From Alviniconcha marisindica (taxonomy: Eukaryota > Mollusca > Gastropoda > Provannidae): a DNA stretch of 64,000 nt. Each line of letters begins with the position of its first letter. The first letter of the stretch is position 1. The notes under the pieces are model-generated. The model was given only the letters and a program-made list of their open reading frames with translations, did not search any database and was not told the DNA's origin. This document shows, one piece after another, positions 57,530 to 64,000 of this stretch. The position numbers and the translations under genes are program-made. The stretch spans positions 626,501 through 690,500 of the forward strand of contig JABMCL010000460.1 in the NCBI GenBank assembly GCA_018857735.1. The letters are read 5' to 3'.

Positions 57530-57835
57530 TAACATTTTCTGTTGTCAACGTATGTTACGGTTCTTGAAAACCACAGTCAAGCAACCTATGATAACTTCAT
57601 TTTCTGTTGTCAAGGTATGTTACGGTTCTTGAAAATAACGGTTAAACAACCTATAATAACTTCATTTTCTGTTGTCAAGGTATGTTACGGTTCTTGAAAA
57701 TAACGGTTAAACAACCTATAATAACTTCATTTTCTGTTGTCAACGTATGTTACGGTTCTTGAAAATAACGGTCAAGCAACCTATGATAACTTCATTTTCT
57801 GTTGTCAAGGTATGTTACGGTTCTTGAAGATCACA
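57530..57835 (+). repeat. ~65-bp tandem repeat, 4.5 copies
   Basis: TTCATTTTCTGTTGTCAAGG, TATGTTACGGTTCTTGAAAA, TAACGGTTAAACAACCTATA, ATAAC. Copies differ at only a few positions. Confidence 0.95.
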
Positions 57836-58168
57836 TCCAAGATCAGTGTTTAATAAGAAATCAGTTTTGTATCGGTGGTAACTTTAATGAATCTGACTCG
57901 CTCAGTGAAAAAGCAGTGAATGTGAGGCGGGAAAAAGGACGTGTTTCTGTAAGTAAGACTGGCTGTGGGTTTATAAAGTATGGGACATCTTTCTTTACGT
58001 TCATTTTGTGTGTGACAAAGACTTTTCGCCGTGGGTGAGATAAATGCTGTGAAATCGTTTGAGGAAAACATTACTAATTCCATGACTTCAAATGTGGTTA
58101 TTGCAATGCTGCAAGGTACTTGTACTTAGTAGGGAAAAAAGTTTAAATGACAAAATACTCAAGCAATT

Positions 58169-58176
58169 ATTTGACG

Positions 58177-58231
<55 letters not shown>
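58169..58231. repeat. (GA)n microsatellite
   Basis: GAGAGA run of about 60 bases. Confidence 0.92.
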
Positions 58232-58233
<2 letters not shown>

Positions 58234-58479
58234 CATAATATATAATAAAAATAATTTATAACAGCCTTTACACACGGAGAAAGACTATCTTTAACAACTC
58301 TTTTTTCTTTTTTCTTTTTAACGTATATATGTCAACAACATCAAATCGGCACTAGAAAGACAATCCAATCTTTTCGTGTCCAGAAAATCAACCCCTAAAT
58401 CACCCGCTACTGCTGTCTTGACGGGTAGCGGCATCAGAGCCACCAGAGAACATCAACCCGAGAGGCAGCCGACAGAAAC

Positions 58480-58850
58480 ATCAGTCACCAGCCTCCGACA
58501 GACACCATCAGTCAACCAGCCTCCGACAGACAGCATCAGTCAGCCAGCCTCCGAGTGATAGCGTCAGTCAGCCAGCCTCCGACAGACAGCATCAGTCAGC
58601 CAGCCTCCGAGTTACAGCATCAGTCAGCCAGCCTCCGACAGACACCATCAGTCAACCAACCTCCACTGACAGCATCAGTCACCAGCCTTTGACTGGCAGC
58701 ATCAGTCAGCCAGCCTCCGACAGACACCATCAGTCAACCAGCCTCCTACTGACAGCATCAGTCACCAGCCTTTGACTGGCAGCATCAGTCAACAGTCTTC
58801 GACCGACAGCATCAATCACCAGCGTCCGACTGACACCAGCAGCCATCAAC
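58480..58850 (+). repeat. ~28-60-bp minisatellite in the P450 5' flank
   Basis: Units of CAGCATCAGTCAGCCAGCCT, CCGACAGACA with Thr/Ser/Pro-like variants (TTTGACTGGCAG). It ends about 35 bp before the P450 start codon, so it is likely part of the 5' UTR or core promoter. Confidence 0.9.
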
Positions 58851-58884
58851 TTTGACCCGAGATCCACCGCAAGGGCGTACAGCC

Positions 58885-59269
58885 ATGAGCTCCGAGTCGG
58901 GTGACGATGCTGCCACCCCGCCCTCGTCCTTCCTGGGTGGCCAGACGAGCTCGGTGTTGCTGTTAGGGGCCGTTCTGCTGTGCACTCTGTACGCCGTCAG
59001 ACACTTCCGAGCCAACAGGCTCTACCCGCCTGGACCTCGGGGATTCCCCTTCTTCGGTTACCTTTACGTGCTCTGGACACCGGACAAGCGCAAGCTGTTC
59101 GCGGAGCTGCGAGCGGAGCACGGTGACGTGTTCTCCTTCAACCTGGGCTGCCGTCTGGTGGTGGTCATCAACGGATTCGAGACGCTGCGACAGGCGTTCG
59201 TGCATCAAGGGGGGTCCTTCGTGGACAGGCCCCAGGTCTTCACTTTCACCCACGTGGGGCAAGGCAAAG
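58885..59269 (+). CDS. Cytochrome P450, CYP2 clan, first exon
   Basis: P450 monooxygenase of the ER membrane. ATG in context ACAGCCATGA opens a frame with a hydrophobic anchor at residues ~20-40 (SSVLLLGAVLLCTLYAVRHF), then the Pro-rich hinge RLYPPGPRGFPFFGYLYVL, the A-helix/beta-1 region AELRAEHGDVFSFNLG and LRQAFVHQGGSFVDRPQVFT. These are the hallmarks of CYP2-clan exon 1, and the donor GGCAAAG/GTAAGG after residue 128 fits the usual first intron. The heme-binding Cys motif and later exons are outside the window or not recognised. An in-frame TTG 33 bases upstream is not needed as a start. The subfamily cannot be named from this part. Confidence 0.92.
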
Positions 59270-59387
59270 GTAAGGCTGATGTCCTTTTGTTGGATTTCTC
59301 TTTCGTTTGGTTTGAGGCAGATGTTCGTTCGGCTCTGTCTACTCTTTTGGAACAGATGTACTTTTTGACGGATGGTCCTTTTATTTC

Positions 59388-59420
59388 ACAACTGCAGGGC
59401 ACGGCAAGGGTAAGACATCG
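59388..59420 (+). pseudogene. Duplicate of P450 exon 1 end plus donor
   Basis: GGGCACGGCAAGGGTAAGAC resembles GGGCAAGGCAAAGGTAAGGC at the true exon 1 end, with the GTAAG donor kept. It is a short duplicate, 130 bp inside intron 1. Confidence 0.45.
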
Positions 59421-59447
59421 TTTGCTTTCGGAATGGTCTTTAAAGAG

Positions 59448-59540
59448 CAGAAACAGACGTTCATACGGCAAGGGCAGCTCTTTTCCAGACAGACCATTTA
59501 GGTCTTCGCCAACGTGGGACACGGTGAAGGGATAAGGGGT
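59448..59540 (+). pseudogene. Diverged duplicate of P450 exon 1 3' end
   Basis: CAGACGTTCATACGGCAAGG, TTTTCCAGACAGACCATT and GGTCTTCGCCAACGTGGGAC align with the last ~85 bases of exon 1 (LRQAFVHQGGSFVDRPQVFT region). Insertions break the frame and the donor has become GGGATAAGG, so it is not usable as an exon. Confidence 0.6.
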
Positions 59541-59669
59541 CGTTATGCTGGATTTATTTTCACGAACAGAGACAGGTATTTGCCGAGAAAGAAAAAGCCT
59601 TCCTCTTCACCAGCTTGGATCAAAGACAACAAGGCAATGTTCAACAGTCTGGCTCGTTTGTCTCCGTTA

Positions 59670-59712
59670 CCCCCCCCCCCCCCCCCCCCCCCCCACTCTC
59701 TCTCTCTCTCCA
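59670..59712. repeat. 25-base poly-C run and (CT)n
   Basis: Uninterrupted C run (59670-59694) followed by ACTCTCTCT. Confidence 0.9.
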
Positions 59713-59894
59713 ACGCCTACGTGCGGCGGCTTGGCGATGACTAAACACCCCGAAGAGGTGTTCTCTGTGTCAGCTCAGTTCATATCAGAACACGATGGCG
59801 CTAACCCGTCCCTCAGGTTTTCATCCCGTTCGGTTGTTCTTCTTGAAGTTCTTCTAATTATGATAATTACCTTCGCTCGTTCTCGTAAATCGTT

Positions 59895-60000
59895 GACCGT
59901 TCTCTCTCTCTCTCTGTCTCTCTCCGTCCCCCCTCCCTCTCTGTGTCTATATCTGTCTGTCTGTCTGTCTCTCTCCCCCATCTCTCTCCCTCTCTCTGTT
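59895..60000. repeat. (CT)n/(CTGT)n simple repeat
   Basis: CT runs with CCTCCC and GTCT interruptions. Confidence 0.9.
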
Positions 60001-60092
60001 TCCGCATATTTGTAGAAACATTGTGTAACTTCTTTAATCAATTGCTCATTCGTTCTGATAATATTTATTTGTGGTATAGTCGTGCTTATTTG

Positions 60093-60188
60093 TGTCTGTA
60101 GTATAACAAGGATTGGCTGTTTGGTCCAAATGGACCTAACGCTACTATCCTTGACTTTGAGTAGTAAAGTTTTCGAGTTCGAGTTCTC
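60093..60188 (+). mobile_element. Related retroelement 3' tail (copy 3)
   Basis: GTAGTATAACAAGGATTGGC, TGGTCCAAATGGACCTAACG, CTATCCTTGACTTTGAGTAG, TAAAGTTTTCGAGTTCGAGT. It shares architecture with 52356-52456: AAGGA..G, a small hairpin (GGTCCAAATGGACC), ATCCTTG, TAAAGTT and a short tandem tail (TTCGAG). Confidence 0.5.
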
Positions 60189-60703
60189 TCTCACTGTTTC
60201 TATGTTTTTCTGGGAGACCCGTCAAAAGTGTGCTCATCGTCAGAAAAAGATTCTGCCAGACTGACATCATGAAAACGCCATGGATTATATAGCAAGTTAA
60301 GTGCTACAGAGATGTATAGATTTCGCCGAAACACATTCAGATATCTCACTTTTCTTCACATAGAAGTAGATAGCTACTGATAGGCCTGTATTGATTGACA
60401 GAGTTGCTGAGTACCGTCAGATATTGCACTTCCACAGAGAACCAAGTGGTCAGTACCGTACGTGATACATGAGGTTATTGAATTTTAAGAAATACCGAAC
60501 GGCTGTCGCAGTTTTCTTCAGAGATTAGCATAGATAATTCGTAAAGTAAGCGAAACAGAGTTTTACCCATTTTTACAACATATTCAATGGGGTATCGCAA
60601 TTGTGGACTCCTAGGTAGATAGATAATTGATTTTTAACGCCCAGTCAACCGTATCGGTTATGTCAGGGCGATTTTCAGCTGATAGCAGCATTTTTTAATA
60701 TTT

Positions 60704-60757
60704 TTTTTAAGGCACTGTCAAGGTTTTTGCCAGCGCTTTGTGACAGTGCCTTAAAAA
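60704..60757. repeat. Perfect 17-bp stem hairpin
   Basis: TTTTTAAGGCACTGTCA (60704-60720) and TGACAGTGCCTTAAAAA (60741-60757) are exact reverse complements around a 20-base loop. It could be a MITE remnant or a structured RNA. Confidence 0.85.
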
Positions 60758-61667
60758 TGTTTTGTACCCATGAACTTTGGTTCATGACAGATGATGGCAA
60801 AGTGAAGAACGCAACAAACATAATTATAACCTTTAGGGTTCACGTTTGCGGCCTAGGAGACGGGTGATGTTTTTAGAACCTTTGCATGCATTTTTCTGCG
60901 AGTTTTTATGAATAGTGTTGATTGCAGGTAGCAAGTGTGGACATTGCATTTTGGTCTTCTTGGTCATCCTTGCGTTCGTTTTTCTTTCTTTCTTTTTCTT
61001 TGTGCAAGTGTTTAATGTTTTGAATTTTTTATGTAGCTGAGATGTCATTACTTATGTCGTGCTTTTATTCTAGCCTCCTTTTTTTCTTACCGCTGTGTTC
61101 AAACACGAACGCACACGTAGACACAGACAGAGAGGCATATGCATGCACGTGTGCACGTGCGGTACAGCACGACCTTTGTCGGCGAAAACGTGTGTGACTC
61201 AAAAGCAGTGTAATATTCAGTCTTCGTGCGAACATTCCAACACGTGACGTCGTGAGAGAATACGGCACAGAGGTCATCTGGCTTGCTCTGATTTAGTGGG
61301 ACCTTCCTTCCTAACACACTTATGGTGTGGTTCTTACATAGAGAGGAAGAAGACAAGGAAAACTGTGTCACGTTCTACGCTTAATTGTTACGATCATCAC
61401 ACGCAGCTCATTCATTATCGTATGCGTCGGCTGTACCTTCATTCAAGAGCGTCTGAGTTCATTCACATTTCGGGAGTACTGGGCTCCACTCACTCACCCG
61501 TGTCCACCCTATCCATGCTCTGAAGTTCACTCCGTACCCCTTTTTTAACTGACAAATTGATGCAGATAACGTTTTGTTTATATTTGTTATCGATTACATA
61601 GTTACTTCTACCTCCTCCCCCCACACACGCTCACACTCACCCCTCTTTTCACATTAAAAAAAGAAGT

Positions 61668-61740
61668 CCTATAATAATAATAATGGAAATTCGTAAAGCG
61701 CCTACCCCGCGGCTCAAAGCGCTCAACATAATTCAGCACA
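61668..61740 (-). repeat. LINE/SINE 3' end with ATT tail
   Basis: ATAATAATAATGGAAATTCG then AAAGCGCCTACCCCGCGGCT and CAAAGCGCT on the plus strand; read in reverse this is an AGCGC..TTTACGAATTTCCATTATTATT end, a common 3' end of invertebrate retroposons. Confidence 0.55.
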
Positions 61741-61845
61741 CATAAAGTACATCGACATGGAAAATGTTATCAGCAATTTAACCAAAGTTAACACATGATG
61801 TAGTCATCAACTTACAAGGGTTCAAGTATAACTATGTGCAAAATG

Positions 61846-61851
61846 CGCGCG

Positions 61852-61913
<62 letters not shown>

Positions 61914-61987
61914 CTCTCACACACACACACACACGTACGCACGCACACACTCACACACACACACACACACACACTCACACACACACA

Positions 61988-62042
<55 letters not shown>

Positions 62043-62043
62043 A

Positions 62044-62116
<73 letters not shown>
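61846..62116. repeat. Compound (CG)n, (CA)n, (CT)n, (GCAC)n microsatellite
   Basis: 270 bp of alternating dinucleotide and tetranucleotide blocks. The motif order CACTCTCTCTC-CACACA-CGTACGCACGCA occurs twice, so the array has duplicated internally. Confidence 0.95.
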
Positions 62117-62234
62117 TACAGACTAACAGGGGTAATGGACAATGTTGCTCCAGGGCCTAACAATCACCCATGAGATGTGCCGGAGGGCCTTCGATAGTAC
62201 GGACATTTTACGCCTGGCTGCGAGTATCAACCCG

Positions 62235-62396
62235 CTCGGCCTTTAAGAAGAAGAAGATAAACGTTTGAATTACATGTCCGAACGCTTTCGTTCTCCATGA
62301 TAGGTGTCTACGTGCTCGGCATTTAAGAAGAAGATAAACGTTTGAATTAGATGTCTGAACGCTTTCGTTCTCCATGAGGATGATAGGTGTTTACGT
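62235..62396 (+). repeat. ~80-bp tandem duplication x2
   Basis: GCTCGGC.TTTAAGAAGAAG, ATAAACGTTTGAATTA.ATG, AACGCTTTCGTTCTCCATGA occur twice. Confidence 0.93.
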
Positions 62397-62845
62397 GCGC
62401 TTGGCCGGACACCCATTTAGCTGACGCATGAGCCTTTGTGTGAGGAAGGTCAGTGCCTACGCTATCGCCTTTGTCCGGCGGCCACCCCCTTCTGGGCCGG
62501 CCCCTGCTAGTATCAACAGCAACTGTAAGCCTAACTGAAAACCTGGAGGTGGGCGGGTGTCAGGAACTAGGCCCGGCCGTTGTAGCTGACAGAGACGAGA
62601 TCAGAATGATAGCCATCCGGAAACTGACCAGCTGACCAGGATCCGGACCGTTAAAATGAGACGTATGAAGCGATATTTACTCGGCCTCACCGTGTCTACA
62701 CTTCTGTCATGATGACGTTCGTACCAGACACAGCCAAGTGATCATGGAGCGTTGTTACACGGCGTGAAGCTGAAGCCGGCAGTCCTACTTCCGGTCAGCC
62801 TGATATGAATTTAAAAAACAACAACTGATCTGTGAAGAATGAACA

Positions 62846-62940
62846 CAAGGGAGTTAATAAGCGCTCGAATACGTAACACAAGTACAACAACAAAGACCTG
62901 AGTCGCCTGCGGTAACTCTCACCTGGCATGCTTGTAAATA
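62846..62940 (+). repeat. Dispersed repeat, SINE-like family A (copy 3)
   Basis: CACAAGGGAGTTAATAAGCG, TACAACAACAAAGACCTGAG, TAACTCTCACCTGGCATGC match copies at 6736 and 17634. Confidence 0.65.
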
Positions 62941-64000
62941 CAAGGCACGTAAACTCTACCAGAAGTACATCCTCGAATCTGTTTTAATCTTTTAATCTGT
63001 GAAGAATCTAGTGAACAGTGAAATGCACCAAAGGAAGTGCCATTATAGTTATTTAATTCATATGTGTCGCCTATATAGCAAACACAAATGTCACACCAGA
63101 GCGGGAAAAATTTGCCAACACACAAAACACTCTTTCGCAATGTCTGCGACACACGTTTCGTTTTATGTTGGAAGAGGGTTGGGAGCAAAATACAGTCGAA
63201 AGAACCAGGAAAGCAGCAGTCAGACACGTGAGTCGATTTCCAGCGTGGAGGCGTGACACGCAAAACAATAATTATTTTCACCAACTGCAGGAGGATGTTT
63301 TGCTAGCAGAGGGTCGGGTCCTCATTTCTGCGTCCGCTGCGTCCAGTGGAAAATCGAGAGGACAAGGAGAGTCGGTAAGGGTAGCACGAAACCAGGTATA
63401 CAGGTATACAGCCAAAGGACCTCCGCAAGCAGATGACAGGCGCACGCCAGCAATAATCACTCAAGGCAAAGATCAGCCGAGCAGAAAGCGAAAGGCGTGA
63501 AAGGGGACGCCGGTGTTTGTGTTCCCGGCGAGACAAAACGGTGTGAACAAGGGGTGGACCCCTATTAGAACACGGGGCGAACGTAAATGGTAAATACCTC
63601 TCTTTGTTGGCTCTGTTATTGCCTCTCCTCTCCAGCCGTCTGCCCGAGACAGACCGGCCGTACATAGACATGAACTCTTCTTCACAGCCATCCCGTCTCT
63701 CCCTTAGGCTACAACGCTACACAAACTGATGTGCTCGGTGAAACAATTTGGAGCTTCCAATGTAACCGATGGGATGGTGCGTCAGGAATGAACGATGCGT
63801 TGTAACGTTCACCGATACGGTATTTCATGACGTGCACACCGCAGACTGAAGCTCGAATTAGCGGCAAAACATAACTCGCACAGAGCACTCACTCTGACAA
63901 AAGCCGCCTACAAATCCAATGAAATTTAATGGAAACCGACCACCTACAAATAAACTTGCGCTTAAACCACGCCAAAATACTGCCGTTCATCACATCTCAG
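62941..64000. other. Right edge, no assignable feature
   Basis: Mixed-composition DNA with several open frames up to about 120 codons on both strands, none with recognisable motifs. It may be part of P450 intron 1 or the space beyond. Confidence 0.5.

Larger units (their letters stand above)
41347..58884. other. Gene-poor interval between FBXO3 and the P450 gene
   Basis: Across 17.5 kb I recognise no complete host gene. The contents are tandem arrays, simple repeats, a gag remnant, two MITE-like elements and dispersed repeat copies, listed separately; the FBXO3 3' UTR occupies an unknown part of the left end. Stretches such as 43560-44400, 47220-47640, 48600-48890 and 52600-53200 show nothing I can assign. 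Confidence 0.55.

Overview
This is a nuclear genomic window from an intron-rich, repeat-rich animal. The gene content (GDP-fucose synthase, ACAD8, FBXO3, a CYP2-type P450), tRNA-derived SINEs with ATT-type tails and very dense mini- and microsatellites suggest a mollusc, perhaps a marine gastropod. That taxonomic call is an inference from general character only. There are no prokaryotic operons, CRISPR arrays or rRNA genes. All gene models below were built by eye from homology to known protein families plus GT/AG junctions and reading phase; no transcript data were available.

Layout. (1) 1-3359: the 3' end of a plus-strand GDP-L-fucose synthase gene (GFUS), its last three coding exons, preceded by about 1.6 kb of GA-rich minisatellite. 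(2) 3.4-10.1 kb: intergenic, with several low-copy tandem duplications and dispersed repeats. (3) 10143-21599, minus strand: ACAD8 (isobutyryl-CoA dehydrogenase), eleven exons found; one short internal piece of about 10 codons is not visible. (4) 21600-22148: a 549-bp head-to-head promoter region. (5) 22149-41346, plus strand: FBXO3 (F-box, SUKH, ApaG), a complete eleven-exon frame of 420 codons. Its introns hold two candidate nested small genes (one on each strand), a SAP-like element ORF and SINE fragments. (6) 41.3-58.9 kb: gene-poor, with minisatellites, simple repeats, a broken Ty3/gypsy gag remnant, a piggyBac-like MITE and a long foldback element. (7) 58885 onward: the first exon of a plus-strand CYP2-clan P450; the remaining exons lie outside the window or were not recognised. 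(8) 59.3-64 kb: simple repeats, a perfect hairpin and SINE-like copies.

The genes do not form one pathway: GFUS makes GDP-fucose in the cytosol, ACAD8 acts in mitochondrial valine breakdown, FBXO3 is an SCF ubiquitin-ligase receptor, and the P450 is an ER monooxygenase. ACAD8 and FBXO3 probably share a bidirectional promoter.

The most unusual feature is a recurring link between intronic minisatellites and splice junctions. In at least five introns of ACAD8 and FBXO3 the tandem-repeat unit contains the authentic splice site, usually the 3' acceptor plus the first bases of the neighbouring exon, so each intron carries from several to about 30 near-identical decoy sites. Two more introns have arrays that stop within a few bases of the acceptor, and the P450 exon-1 donor has diverged duplicate copies. 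This looks like one repeated process (tandem duplication seeded at exon-intron borders) rather than chance, and is the main candidate for something undescribed here.
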